Source: an uncultured Synergistales bacterium (lineage in GTDB: Bacteria > Synergistota > Synergistia > Synergistales > Aminobacteriaceae). Taken from it: 64,000 bases of DNA. The notes beneath the pieces were generated by a model. That model was not told the origin of the DNA, searched no databases, and was given only the letters and a program-made list of their open reading frames with translations. Numbering within the stretch: the first letter of the stretch is position 1; each line of letters opens with the position of its first letter. This document shows, piece by piece, positions 27,065-36,463 of this stretch. Position numbers and translations under genes: made by a program. The DNA is taken from assembly GCA_905234075.1 (NCBI GenBank), contig CAJOGI010000006.1, forward strand, positions 44,127-108,126, given 5' to 3'.

Positions 27065-27640
27065 TCATTCTCTTCTCAAGTACCAACGGTCGCCGTCCTG
27101 AACTAATGGTAAAAAGCCCTTCAGCATGTTCATATTCTGCGCGAAGCTATCAGGAACGTTTAATCTTGCTTCTGTGCGGCCAAGTTTCATAGTGGCTGTG
27201 TTGACCGTCAAATAGCCGTTGAGCGAAAAATCTCCGTTAGTTCTCAAATTTTCTAAAAGCACTTCACCGCGTCCGGCCGTCATTAAAAAACCTCCGTCCC
27301 CTAAATTAATATTTTGACCTAGACGGACATTAGCTCCAGTAAAATTTATTTCACAAACGGGCGCAAGGCTCGCAACGCTCGAAATTATTTGCGGCCTTAT
27401 CGTTATTGAAGCTAATGAAACGTTAGCCATGCCGTTGAGCGTAAGATTATTAATAGTGAAGCCGTCCTGTTCGCCTGTAACGTCGGAGTAGCTCATTCTC
27501 ATTCCGGCGCGTTCGAGCCTGCCGTGAGCCATCGACATAATAAACTTTCCTAATGCTCCCCACTCAAGAAAATAATAGAGAGAGCAAAAAAAAGCAATGA
27601 TAAATAATAAAATTTTTATAGCACTGTTAATTTTTTTCAT
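27065..27640 (-). CDS. Type II secretion protein GspN-like
   Basis: 191 aa, N-terminal membrane anchor (IKILLFIIAFFCSLYYFL) then a beta-rich periplasmic domain (FTINNLTLNGMANVSLAS; ANVRLGQNINLGDGGFLM) typical of GspN/AsmA-like folds. GspN is an accessory T2SS protein of unclear function. Position between gspM and gspC agrees. About 17 bp separate it from gspC. Confidence 0.72.
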   Translation of the reverse strand: MKKINSAIKILLFIIAFFCSLYYFLEWGALGKFIMSMAHGRLERAGMRMSYSDVTGEQDGFTINNLTLNGMANVSLASITIRPQIISSVASLAPVCEINFTGANVRLGQNINLGDGGFLMTAGRGEVLLENLRTNGDFSLNGYLTVNTATMKLGRTEARLNVPDSFAQNMNMLKGFLPLVQDGDRWYLRRE

Positions 27641-27643
27641 TTT

Positions 27644-27678
27644 TTAACTCCTACCTCCTACCTCCTAACCCCTACCTG
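27644..27678. repeat. Five heptad repeats between gspM and gspN
   Basis: TTAACTC, CTACCTC, CTACCTC, CTAACCC, CTACCTG in exact 7-bp register. Confidence 0.85.
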
Positions 27679-27681
27679 TTA

Positions 27682-28191
27682 TTAATTCATCGGTCCTATT
27701 ATCGCCGCTAGAGTTACGAGTCTTTCACTTCCTGCGGGCAGGGCACGAAGTTCAGCAGCTATAAATCTTACGCCCCGCGAGGCTAATTCTTTTTGAAGTT
27801 CCGCGAGTTCTTCGGCGTAAAGCCTGTTAATTTCAACGGATTGATTTCTTCCGTCGGGAGTAATTCTGTTTACGCGGCTTCCTAATTTCATTTTCTCCGA
27901 CACTTGAGCGAACACTGCCGGAACGTCAACGTTGCGGTTATTAGAATTATTATTCCCGGCCTTAGGCGCGAGAGTTTTATATTCATTCGCAAGCATTAAA
28001 AGAGTCCTCCAGCGTCCCTGCTGTGAAATCAGAGCCGTCTGGCTTTGCTTATTCATGTTATGGACAAATGAAACGCCTACCCACACTGAAAGCATTAACA
28101 AAGCAACGATTAAAAATTTTATGGAGCCGGGAGCTTCGCCGCGCAAAACGCTTTTTGCATTATTCAAAGCTGAATCAAAATTTAACGCCAT
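27682..28191 (-). CDS. GspM-like inner-membrane protein
   Basis: 169 aa. One membrane helix near residues 27-45 (FLIVALLMLSVWVGVSFV) is followed by a short helix and a small mixed domain. This layout and its place next to gspL indicate GspM, which steadies GspL; sequence similarity to well-studied GspM is weak. Stop lies just inside a heptad-repeat region; gspL ends 7 bp before the start. Confidence 0.65.
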   Translation of the reverse strand: MALNFDSALNNAKSVLRGEAPGSIKFLIVALLMLSVWVGVSFVHNMNKQSQTALISQQGRWRTLLMLANEYKTLAPKAGNNNSNNRNVDVPAVFAQVSEKMKLGSRVNRITPDGRNQSVEINRLYAEELAELQKELASRGVRFIAAELRALPAGSERLVTLAAIIGPMN

Positions 28192-28198
28192 TTCTTAA

Positions 28199-29500
28199 TT
28201 ACCACCTTACACGTAAATCAAACCTGTAGCCCACGCCGGAAACGAATTGAGTATTATCTACCTGAGCGACTGAAGCGTATTCGTCCCAAGCCTTGCGAAA
28301 ATTTAATATAGTTGTCATGTCCGGCGCGGAGCCTGTGCAGTCGATGCCATCGCCGTTGTAGCGTATTATATCGAGAGTTACGTTAAGTCCTTTATTGACC
28401 GTAAAGATTTCTCCTATGTCTGCTAAGGCTTCCTCGAGCGGGTGTCCCTCGTTGCCTGTGCCTGCAATTTCTGAAATTTTATTCCTTGCAAGCGTAACGG
28501 GGTTTGAAATTCTCCCTGTGTGCTGGGGGTCAAAAGTCTGTCTATAAAAATTTTCCGAGCGCGTACGGACGGCCTGAGTTTGATTTTGAAGTTGTATCCA
28601 CTTTAATAAGCTGGTTCCAAGTGTTAAAACTCCGAAGACGAGCAGCCATGAAGCAACGCGGGTTAAAAGCCTAACCGTGCGTTCTAAATCTTTTGCGCCC
28701 TCAATAGCAGTACGGGATAAATTTACATCAGCAATCCACGGACATATTTTTACGCTGTCGGTGATCATATCGACAAATTCTTCGTCGGGTTCTTCGTCAT
28801 AATCTCCGCCGGCATTTAATATAAAATTTCCGCCGCGCTGAAGTTCTCTAGCGTTGCAGTAATTGTCGTACCACGCAAGCTCTTTCTCGCGTGAAGAGTC
28901 GTCAATAAATTTCCGCCACCGCGATAAAACCGGCCTGTTATTTTGCCAGAGAATTGACGAAATATTTTCTTCGTCTATCCACATTGTTACGCCGTTGCCG
29001 TTATATTCTTCAAGCCGTGATACAAAAGGCAGAGGCGCGGGCCAAGTTTTATTATTTACTCCGTTTTCATAAAAATCTGCCGGAATGTCAAGTTCTTCGG
29101 GCGAAACATACCAGACTATGCCGTTTACTCCGCGCCCGATGCGTGAGGTAACTACAGGGAAAATTTCAAGCTCTCCTGCGGCGGAAAAAGGCATAACCTG
29201 AAGCCTCAAAGCCTCGCGGATTTTTGAGAAGTTCGAGAAAGGGAAAGAAAAATCCTCCTGCGACAGGGACTTCATCGGGACAAGAGTAACATAATTTTTG
29301 CGTGCGTTTATGCTTGACGAGACAACGCGGACGGATTTTCGCGTTATTTTTTCTTCCGCGCCGGTTTCTTTGTCGTGAACGATATCTGTTTTTTCTATAA
29401 TTCTGCGAAATTCAGTATTGATAAAAAGTTCGCTTGATGATTTTTTCGTAAAATTAAAATTAAATTTATTTAGATTAAAATTAAAATTCGGCTTCTTCAT
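28199..29500 (-). CDS. GspL-like inner-membrane protein
   Basis: 433 aa. A large cytoplasmic N-terminal domain is followed by a single helix near residue 290 (SWLLVFGVLTLGTSLLKW) and a periplasmic domain of about 120 residues. This is the GspL layout: cytoplasmic actin-like domain binding GspE, helix, ferredoxin-like periplasmic domain. Sequence is divergent, so the call rests largely on architecture and on gspK/gspM neighbours. Confidence 0.65.
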   Translation of the reverse strand: MKKPNFNFNLNKFNFNFTKKSSSELFINTEFRRIIEKTDIVHDKETGAEEKITRKSVRVVSSSINARKNYVTLVPMKSLSQEDFSFPFSNFSKIREALRLQVMPFSAAGELEIFPVVTSRIGRGVNGIVWYVSPEELDIPADFYENGVNNKTWPAPLPFVSRLEEYNGNGVTMWIDEENISSILWQNNRPVLSRWRKFIDDSSREKELAWYDNYCNARELQRGGNFILNAGGDYDEEPDEEFVDMITDSVKICPWIADVNLSRTAIEGAKDLERTVRLLTRVASWLLVFGVLTLGTSLLKWIQLQNQTQAVRTRSENFYRQTFDPQHTGRISNPVTLARNKISEIAGTGNEGHPLEEALADIGEIFTVNKGLNVTLDIIRYNGDGIDCTGSAPDMTTILNFRKAWDEYASVAQVDNTQFVSGVGYRFDLRVRW

Positions 29501-29509
29501 TACTTGCTG

Positions 29510-30478
29510 TCAACTTTCCTCCCACTTAACAATCTGCTTTGTATTTCGGTCGAATACTATAGTAAATGACGTTCCGCCCGTGCCGTCGTCTTCAAGAGCT
29601 TCTATCTTCACTTCAAAATATCTGCTCTTAAATCCGGCTAAATTAGTCAACAGAGTAGCAGTTCTAGGAGATGCGCCGGGCAGAGACTGAACATCGTTAA
29701 AGTTTCTTATGGGCTCTTCCTCACGTACCTGCGCCACACGTTCCGCGAGTCCGCGCTCGTCAAGTCCGGGCATAAGTTCCATAACATGGACGGGCGCGAC
29801 GTTAAGATTTATTTTTCCTTCGCTGAAGACAGTGCAGTAATCGGCAATGCCTAAATTAGAGTCGTCGCCGTAAAGAACTTCAGGCCGCAGATCCTGACTT
29901 AATATCAAAAGTTCTGAAATGTCAAAAGGTCCGCGATTTATGAAATTTTCGCGCTCAACGCTTCCGACTCTTGCCCGCGTGTTACGGTCAAGAAAATCAA
30001 GAATTAATAATTCAAGCTCTCTGTGTCCGATTTTTTCAAGCATGTTACGGAAAGGCTCCTCAAACTCGTGGCGCATGGTATTCCCGTCCGGCAGAAATAA
30101 ATTTCTTATCGGGATTTTATCATCAAGCGGAGTTATTTTTAGCGTCCAAATGCCTAAATCTTCAAAGGGAAACACAAAAGGCTGATACCATCTTTGAGTC
30201 GGGCTGTCGTACTCAGCTTCTGACGCAAAATCTGACATTATTCCCACGACTGAATTAATTATTACAGTCGCCATGCTCCTGTTTGTTAAGTTCTCACGCT
30301 CGCGGCCGACGCTGCGCACTTGAGTGCGGACGAACCACGCGAAAGCCGTCGCGCATGAAATTAATAACATGCCCAGCATTAACACGCTGACTAAAACAAA
30401 CGCACGTCTTTTATTATTTCTATTTTTACGGGAGCGGAATATGCGCTTCAAGCTCGTTAAAATTAAAATTTTCTGCAT
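29510..30478 (-). CDS. gspK: Minor pseudopilin GspK-like
   Basis: 322 aa from the ATG at 30478 (MQKILILTS); the frame opens at 30526. After a basic stretch (RKNRNNKRRA) comes a hydrophobic helix FVLVSVLMLGMLLISCATA, then a large domain. The C-terminal part has a helix-hairpin-helix-like unit (IRNFNDVQSLPGASPRTATLL), as in GspK. It caps the pseudopilus tip with GspI/J. It overlaps the upstream pseudopilin by 53 bases and has no clear Shine-Dalgarno, so translational coupling is likely. The exact start is uncertain. Confidence 0.8.
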   Translation of the reverse strand: MQKILILTSLKRIFRSRKNRNNKRRAFVLVSVLMLGMLLISCATAFAWFVRTQVRSVGRERENLTNRSMATVIINSVVGIMSDFASEAEYDSPTQRWYQPFVFPFEDLGIWTLKITPLDDKIPIRNLFLPDGNTMRHEFEEPFRNMLEKIGHRELELLILDFLDRNTRARVGSVERENFINRGPFDISELLILSQDLRPEVLYGDDSNLGIADYCTVFSEGKINLNVAPVHVMELMPGLDERGLAERVAQVREEEPIRNFNDVQSLPGASPRTATLLTNLAGFKSRYFEVKIEALEDDGTGGTSFTIVFDRNTKQIVKWEES

Positions 30479-31082
30479 TGTTATTAAAATTATTAATGTT
30501 TCTTCTTTCCCTTGTATATCGTCCAAGTTTTATATAAAGCCCCTTCGGCAGAGCACCTGAATATTCTTTATCTCGTTCGTCCTCGTGGGTGCCCTTTGGA
30601 ATTTCGACGCTAAATTCATCGATGCCGGGCAGCACTAATTGACCTTCGGACGGGTCTAGATTGTCATACTTGATCGTGTTCGGGAGTCTGCCGGGAAAAA
30701 TCCAGCGGTATAAGCCGGGCAAAATATTTCCGTGCATTATGCCGCCTTCAGAAACTTTATAAATAACTGTTCCGGCCGGCATGTCCTGCACCGTCGGCGA
30801 AGTTGTCATTATCATCAAAATATCTTCAGCATTTCCGCCGAGTGCTTCATGGTCAACTACCATTATGACATTCGTAGAAAGCCTCATTGCCGAAGAAATA
30901 TCGCGGATAATAAAATTCATCGTCCTTGAAAGAGCCGATAAATCAGAGTATTCAGTCTGGGTCTCAACGACTCTCCGCACGGTGTAGGCAACGGGAGCAA
31001 GCGCAAGAGTGGTTAAAATCCCCGTCAGCATTACAGCCACGAGGACTTCTATCAAAGTAAAGGCTTTTTCTTTATTTGTCAT
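30426..31082 (-). CDS. Minor pseudopilin GspJ-like
   Basis: 218 aa. The prepilin motif TNKEKAFTLIEVLVAVMLTG has Ala rather than Gly at the -1 cleavage position, which prepilin peptidases tolerate. Size, FIIRDISSAMRLS and place directly before gspK point to GspJ. It overlaps the O-antigen-ligase-like gene by 11 bases. Confidence 0.78.
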   Translation of the reverse strand: MTNKEKAFTLIEVLVAVMLTGILTTLALAPVAYTVRRVVETQTEYSDLSALSRTMNFIIRDISSAMRLSTNVIMVVDHEALGGNAEDILMIMTTSPTVQDMPAGTVIYKVSEGGIMHGNILPGLYRWIFPGRLPNTIKYDNLDPSEGQLVLPGIDEFSVEIPKGTHEDERDKEYSGALPKGLYIKLGRYTRERRNINNFNNNAENFNFNELEAHIPLP

Positions 31083-33141
31083 CGCTGCCGGGACCGTTGA
31101 CTAATAAGAGGGCGTTGACTTTTCTTCCCTGCGAATCAGTCTGCGGTATGCGCTGAAGGTGATAAGTGCCGGGTTTGAAATAGCTTGCAATTTGACGCAA
31201 AACCGGCTCAATCTGAAAACGCTGTGCAATATTTATAATTTTTCCGATGTCTTCAGAGCGAGGCTCGCGGTTAAACTGCTGCCAAAGAATATTAAAGCCC
31301 TTTACGATCGTCTCAATATCGTTTGTCTGCTCGCCAAGCTGTAAATAATGATAGGCGATATTTCTCTGAGTATCTTCGCGGACTATCGGGTGCTTGTCGG
31401 CTTCGTTGAGAAGGTAAATCTGAACTTTCGGGTCCTGCGTCGAGAGTGCTTTACGCAAAAGATAATTTCCGTAAATTCCGCTTGATATATATATGCAGCC
31501 CGCTATTGAAGCCGCGATACACGCAAGGCCGGCTAAACGAGCAAGCAAATCTGATTTTATGATGTTGAAATCAGTTTTGAACTTCATCGCCGCAAAAAAT
31601 TCCCTGTTAGAAAGAGCGAAGGCCAACGCTATCCAGACCATATTTTCAATTCTATGGAAGGGACGTGTAAACACCGCGCTGAATGATATTACGCAGGCTA
31701 GAGCAAAGCCCCATACAGCTGTGATTGTGATTTCCTGCCTCTTCTTTCTGACTAGGCCGAACACAGCCGGAATAAACCACATGAAATACATTATCATGAA
31801 CATTATTCCGCCGATGAAACCGCCTTCGCAGAAGAATTGCAAAAATTCATTGTGGGCCCAGTGAGTATACTGCCATTTGTACCAGTCAGGATTGTTAAAA
31901 ATTTTGTAACCCTCGCGCTGTCCGTCGAGATAGTGCCATTTATATTGACCTATTCCAACGCCTTTGGGCTCTGAAAGCAAAAGAGCGTATGAAGTTGCCC
32001 ATATTCCGCGCCTGCTTCCGATTGTCTCGTAGTTTTCGATAACATCTTTAGTCTTACTGATTATTGCACTGGCTCTGGGTGCATAGAATGTTGACCAGAA
32101 CACTGCGGCGAGTACTGCCATAACGGCGGCAAATCGTATTACATATTTTTTGTTAAACCTGCACGCGGCAATGATAAAAATCATTATCAGCCCGGTCAGA
32201 AGAGCAAGAGTTGCCGAGCGGCTCGTCGAGTTCATAAGCCCCCAGAAATTCCAAGCGGCCATCAGCAGAACAAAAACTGAATAATAAACGTGCGCCTTGT
32301 TGGCAAATTTCCAAGCAAATACAAACGCTAAAATAATAAACAGTCCGGCTAAATATCTGCATATAAAAATTTCATCGGCTATGGCAAATTTCAAGCTCGC
32401 TACGGCTAAGATAATGCTGAAAACAGGAAACCATATCTTTTTACCCGTTGCTTCCGTGTCGTTTTTCCAAGCGTCGTAAACGTATAAATACACCGCGCCT
32501 AAAACTGAAACGGCCACCCAAAGTCCAAACATATTTTGTTGTGCCGTGTTGCCGATATAATTTCCGGGCGTGGGCAAAATTATTGAGCTGTACTGCACTA
32601 AATCTGAAAGAAAAGTCCCTTTCAAGAACGCAAAATTATTCATGTTCCTAATCTGTAATTCAGCGAACATAACGTTGATGGAGGCGTTCAAATTCGCAAG
32701 GACCAGCACGGGACGCAGGCCCCAGTCAGGAAAAGAAGAGACGCTGATAATATAAAAAGCCCATACCGTTACAAAGCAGACCATTTCGAGAGCGAACGCC
32801 GTCGGAGATTTTATCTCTATCCACAAAGGCTGAAGAGCACAGTAAATTAAAAGTACGGCCCAAATTATTGCAAAGACATCAAATTTTATTTGTATTCTTT
32901 TAGCTCCGTACCATAAAAATCTCACGCCGGCGATTAAAACTGCAACAGCAACAGGAACGCCCGTAACCGTCCACTTCAAAATATGCAGAGTATCGGCAAA
33001 ATTTACACCTGAATAAATTAAATTGGGACTGGCCAGCGATATAAACCATAGAGGCATTAAAAGCCATGCAGGCACTAACGGAACAGGCGCAAATTTATCG
33101 GGAATTTTTTTTATTTCAGGTCTTTTATTTTTTTTATTCAT
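31072..33141 (-). CDS. O-antigen ligase/polymerase-like membrane protein (Wzy/WaaL/PglL type)
   Basis: 689 aa with about 11-12 membrane helices and a C-terminal region with TPR-like character (NIAYHYLQLGEQTNDIETIV). The large periplasmic loop has GSRRGIWATSYALLLS and, after it, YTHWAHNEFLQFFCEGGFIGG, the conserved H-x-E region of O-antigen ligases and PglL/PilO oligosaccharyltransferases. Being inside a T2SS operon, it may glycosylate pseudopilins or secreted proteins; ordinary glycan ligation is equally possible. Confidence 0.82.
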   Translation of the reverse strand: MNKKNKRPEIKKIPDKFAPVPLVPAWLLMPLWFISLASPNLIYSGVNFADTLHILKWTVTGVPVAVAVLIAGVRFLWYGAKRIQIKFDVFAIIWAVLLIYCALQPLWIEIKSPTAFALEMVCFVTVWAFYIISVSSFPDWGLRPVLVLANLNASINVMFAELQIRNMNNFAFLKGTFLSDLVQYSSIILPTPGNYIGNTAQQNMFGLWVAVSVLGAVYLYVYDAWKNDTEATGKKIWFPVFSIILAVASLKFAIADEIFICRYLAGLFIILAFVFAWKFANKAHVYYSVFVLLMAAWNFWGLMNSTSRSATLALLTGLIMIFIIAACRFNKKYVIRFAAVMAVLAAVFWSTFYAPRASAIISKTKDVIENYETIGSRRGIWATSYALLLSEPKGVGIGQYKWHYLDGQREGYKIFNNPDWYKWQYTHWAHNEFLQFFCEGGFIGGIMFMIMYFMWFIPAVFGLVRKKRQEITITAVWGFALACVISFSAVFTRPFHRIENMVWIALAFALSNREFFAAMKFKTDFNIIKSDLLARLAGLACIAASIAGCIYISSGIYGNYLLRKALSTQDPKVQIYLLNEADKHPIVREDTQRNIAYHYLQLGEQTNDIETIVKGFNILWQQFNREPRSEDIGKIINIAQRFQIEPVLRQIASYFKPGTYHLQRIPQTDSQGRKVNALLLVNGPGSDDK

Positions 33142-33161
33142 TGTATTTTCCCTTTCTAAAT

Positions 33162-34715
33162 CTAATTAATATTTTGTTGTACCAGCGCGTATCTTTCAAC
33201 GGGCGCAAATGCGTCAGTGAATGCCGGCACGCTTGGGTCCGGCGTAAAAGGTTCGAGCCACTGATGAGAGAGGAGCCTTGAATATTTCGCATCAGGCGTA
33301 GGCGAAACCGTTGAGACAGTGTCGCCCATTGCCACAAGAATTATATTTTGAAGGGCGTAAGCGTATCGCGGGTTAGGCGCATTAGCCGGGAAAATCATCA
33401 TGGTACTGAATGAATTTGAAAACGCTTTATAAATTCCGTGAAATACTCCGGCTTTTGGGCCGTACATTGAAGCAATTATATTCACGATCAAAGCTCCGTC
33501 GGGCTTGAGTAATTTTCTGAGCCGCTCGGCTGTCTCTACGGTCGTTAATTGAAACGGTATCACAGTAGCTGAAGTAAAAGTGTCCATAAAAATTGCGTCG
33601 TATTGTTCGAGATTTTCATTAAAAAAAGCACGGTTCAAAAATGTTCTAGCGTCCTCGTGATAAATTTTTAGTCTGTCGTCATCCTTCAAGTTAAAATAAT
33701 CCCGAGCCGCTTGAGTTATTCCCGGGTCAAGCTCTACGACATCAATAGAAATATCGCGGCTCTGTGAAGCTAATAAATATTTTGGAACGCAATAGCCTCC
33801 TCCGCCGAGCATTAAAATTTTTTTCGTGTCGGGCTTGTAATGAAAAGCTAAATCATAAAATTTCGTGTACTCGCTCACAAGTTCCGAAGGGTGATCCGTG
33901 TACATTAATGATTGAGCCGCGTCCGGGTCGGTTATTAAAACCCTCACGCGCCGCCCGTTGCGTTTGTCAACGCTTTCAACTATTGAGAGATGATTATACT
34001 GCGTATCTAACTGCGTTCCTATGGGCGAGAAGGGGAGACCGTGAATTTTTGCAGCGTAGGCTCCTCCGCAAAGAGAAATAAAAATCGCTATAGAAATTAA
34101 TTTACGCCACGCGCCCGTATAAACTAAAACAGAAAGCAGAGCAACGACGCTGGCAGCGAACATCAATATAACGCCGGAAGGGAAGAGCGATATTAAAACA
34201 AAGCCGCCCAAGAAAGTTCCTAGAATGCTTCCGGCGGAGTTTAACGCGCTCAAACGCCCTACAACGCCTCCCGAAGAGTCAACGTTGTGCATAGCAAGAC
34301 GCGCCACGAACGGCGATACCATTCCGAGCAGCACGCTTGACGGCGCAAAAATTATCAGCGCGGAAAAAACTGACGACATGTAAAGATTCAAGAAAAGACC
34401 CTGAAGCGCGGTTAAAATATAATTGCTAAAATACGCAGTGATTGCGATGATTATCGCCGCAAAAATTAATATGCGTCCTAATAATTTTGCGTTCGGATTT
34501 TTATCGGCTATTGAACCTCCAAGCCAGTTGCCTATACACAAGCTCGTCATGATTATTCCTATTAGGGCAGTCCAAACTATCAGCGAAGTTCCGAAGAACG
34601 GCGCAATCATTCGAGAACCCGTCAGCTCTAAAATCATTGTAACTCCGCCGCTGAAGAATGAGACAAGTTGCAGCCTAGCAGGAATTTTTACTCGTTGTTT
34701 TGTATCATATTTCAA
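33162..34715 (-). CDS. Membrane protein with spermidine-synthase-like methyltransferase-fold domain
   Basis: 517 aa. The N-terminal half has about seven helices with SGGVTMILELTGSRMIAPFF and WTALIGIIMTSLCIGNWLGG, typical of fused MFS/SpeE-like proteins. The C-terminal half is a Rossmann fold with MLGGGGYCVPKYLL, VVELDPGIT and HEDARTFL. Polyamine synthesis is not certain; many such proteins have no known substrate. I choose the TTG at 34715 because GGGAG lies 12 bases upstream; the frame is open to 34838 but that extension runs through the copy B repeat element. First gene of the T2SS operon. Confidence 0.75.
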   Translation of the reverse strand: MKYDTKQRVKIPARLQLVSFFSGGVTMILELTGSRMIAPFFGTSLIVWTALIGIIMTSLCIGNWLGGSIADKNPNAKLLGRILIFAAIIIAITAYFSNYILTALQGLFLNLYMSSVFSALIIFAPSSVLLGMVSPFVARLAMHNVDSSGGVVGRLSALNSAGSILGTFLGGFVLISLFPSGVILMFAASVVALLSVLVYTGAWRKLISIAIFISLCGGAYAAKIHGLPFSPIGTQLDTQYNHLSIVESVDKRNGRRVRVLITDPDAAQSLMYTDHPSELVSEYTKFYDLAFHYKPDTKKILMLGGGGYCVPKYLLASQSRDISIDVVELDPGITQAARDYFNLKDDDRLKIYHEDARTFLNRAFFNENLEQYDAIFMDTFTSATVIPFQLTTVETAERLRKLLKPDGALIVNIIASMYGPKAGVFHGIYKAFSNSFSTMMIFPANAPNPRYAYALQNIILVAMGDTVSTVSPTPDAKYSRLLSHQWLEPFTPDPSVPAFTDAFAPVERYALVQQNIN

Positions 34716-34779
34716 AATATTTTCAGCTCCCTTAAAATTTTTTCTTAATTTTAACTTAATTATAATTATATTTTTCTTG

Positions 34780-34965
34780 TTTGTGCTATAATACTTACAT
34801 ACAGTTCCTAAAAATGAAGGAACTGTTATTTTTTGCAACTACTTTTACACCTACAAAAATTTTAATTTTTCTTAACGTCGATAAATTTTTACAGCGCAGA
34901 TTAAAAAAATAGAATCAAAAATTTTTTCCAGCCGCTTCTTGAAAAATAAGAACAAAAATTTTTTT
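34780..34965 (+). repeat. Two-copy intergenic element, copy B (promoter, hairpin, conserved tail)
   Basis: On the plus strand: extended -10 TGCTATAAT (34784-34792 region, hexamer 34787-34792). A hairpin ACAGTTCCT/AGGAACTGT (34801-34809 with 34818-34826) begins at the predicted start, followed by TTATTTTTT. The tail GCAACTAC + TTTTACACCTAC continues with gapless similarity to copy A for about 90 bp (48 of 63 bases identical after the ACACCTAC block by hand count). No gene reads into it on the plus strand, so this hairpin is not an ordinary gene terminator. The element fills the gap between the T2SS operon start and trkH. Confidence 0.65.
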
Positions 34966-35014
34966 TCTATCAAATTTTTTTTAACACGTTCATTAAAAAA
35001 TAAAAACCTCCTAA

Positions 35015-36463
35015 CTATTTTCTGTACGTTCCCGGCATAAATAATAAAAGCACCGCGAAAAGCTCAAGCCTTCCGGCCAACATGCAAAGCGAGAACAGCC
35101 ATTTAACAAAATCTGGAAGCCACGCAAAATTTTCAACAGGGCCAAGTGCGTTTAATCCCGGTCCGACGTTGCTGAGGCACGTCATAACGCCCGTAAAGGC
35201 CGTAAGAATATCTATACCGAACGCTGAAGTTATTGCCGTGCCTGCTACTAGTATGGACATGTAAAGAACAAAGAACGCCGTCGAAGAGTCTATAGTCCCA
35301 CGCGGTATGGGCTGACCGTTCATTCTTGCAGTTATAACTGCACGAGGGTGCAGTAAACGCCAGACTTCAGCTTTTAACTGACGGCCTAAAATTAAAAATC
35401 TTGAGACTTTACAGCCGCCGCCCGTTGAACCGCCTGACGCTCCTATGAACATTAACGTTACAAAAAGAAATTTCGTGAACTCAGGCCATAAATTATAATC
35501 TTCAACTATAAATCCCGTCGTCGTCATTACGCTGACAACATGAAATAAAGTTCTCCGCAGCGTATCTTCAATGCCCCTGAATGAGCCGGAAAAATAAAGA
35601 GCTATCGACATCGCTAAGGCTGAAAAAATTACAATGCCTGCATAAAGTTTTAATTCTTCGTCCTTGAAAAAATCACGGATTCTATTTTGCATGAGCATGA
35701 AATAAAGCGAAAAATTTACGCCCGAAGCGAACATGAAAATTGTTATCACCCATTGAATATAAGGGCTTGTGAAATAAGCGATTGAATTATTTTTCGTTGA
35801 GAAGCCGCCCGTCGCTATCGTTGAGCATGAATGATTGAAAGCGTCAAAGAAGCTCATTCCGCCTATAGTTAATAATAACGTCTCAATAATCGTGAATGAA
35901 ATATAAATTCCCCACAAGCGCATGGCCGTCTGATGTAATCGGGGGGTGATTTTTTCTGCCGTTACTCCGGGAACTTCGGCCTTGTACATTTCCATTCCCG
36001 ACACCCCTAAGAACGGCAGGACTGCAAGGCTCAAAACTATAATTCCCATTCCGCCCATTAAGTGCGTTAATGACCGCCATAATAAAATACCTCGCGGCAG
36101 GGCTTCAATTTCCGTGAAAATTGTTGCGCCGGTCGTCGTGAAGCCCGACATCGTTTCAAAAAAAGCGTCCGAGTAGCCGGGCACAGAGCCTGAAAAATAA
36201 TAAGGCAGCGCACCGAGTGCCGAAGCTATTATCCATGAAAAGCCCGTTACTCCGACACCTTCTCTAATTCCCATTGAGAAAATTTTTTTTCTTGAGTGAA
36301 GCGTCAATAAAACTCCCGTGAAAACTCCGATCGTAATCGACCCTACAAAGGCTACAGCGTCGTGCGTTCCGTCGTATACAGCAATGAAAAAAGACGGTAT
36401 CATTGAGAATGCGACAACAAAACATATAAACGATAATACTTTTGATACTGTGCCTATTTTCAT
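35015..36463 (-). CDS. trkH: Trk/Ktr potassium uptake channel subunit TrkH
   Basis: 482 aa, four M1-P-M2 repeats. Selectivity-filter segments are SGFTTTGATIF, TIATGGFSTKN, TTTGF and LSNVGPGLNALG. Cytoplasmic loop GASGGSTGGGCKVSRF is the gating loop. It overlaps trkA by 4 bases. The stop codon lies in a short heptad-like stretch (CTAACTA). Confidence 0.95.
   Translation of the reverse strand: MKIGTVSKVLSFICFVVAFSMIPSFFIAVYDGTHDAVAFVGSITIGVFTGVLLTLHSRKKIFSMGIREGVGVTGFSWIIASALGALPYYFSGSVPGYSDAFFETMSGFTTTGATIFTEIEALPRGILLWRSLTHLMGGMGIIVLSLAVLPFLGVSGMEMYKAEVPGVTAEKITPRLHQTAMRLWGIYISFTIIETLLLTIGGMSFFDAFNHSCSTIATGGFSTKNNSIAYFTSPYIQWVITIFMFASGVNFSLYFMLMQNRIRDFFKDEELKLYAGIVIFSALAMSIALYFSGSFRGIEDTLRRTLFHVVSVMTTTGFIVEDYNLWPEFTKFLFVTLMFIGASGGSTGGGCKVSRFLILGRQLKAEVWRLLHPRAVITARMNGQPIPRGTIDSSTAFFVLYMSILVAGTAITSAFGIDILTAFTGVMTCLSNVGPGLNALGPVENFAWLPDFVKWLFSLCMLAGRLELFAVLLLFMPGTYRK

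Noticed and set aside
34716-34838. Longer N-terminus for the SpeE-like membrane protein (open frame to 34838)
   Set aside because: The extension runs through the copy B repeat and a hairpin, is Lys/Asn-rich and lacks a ribosome-binding site; GGGAG before the TTG at 34715 fits better.
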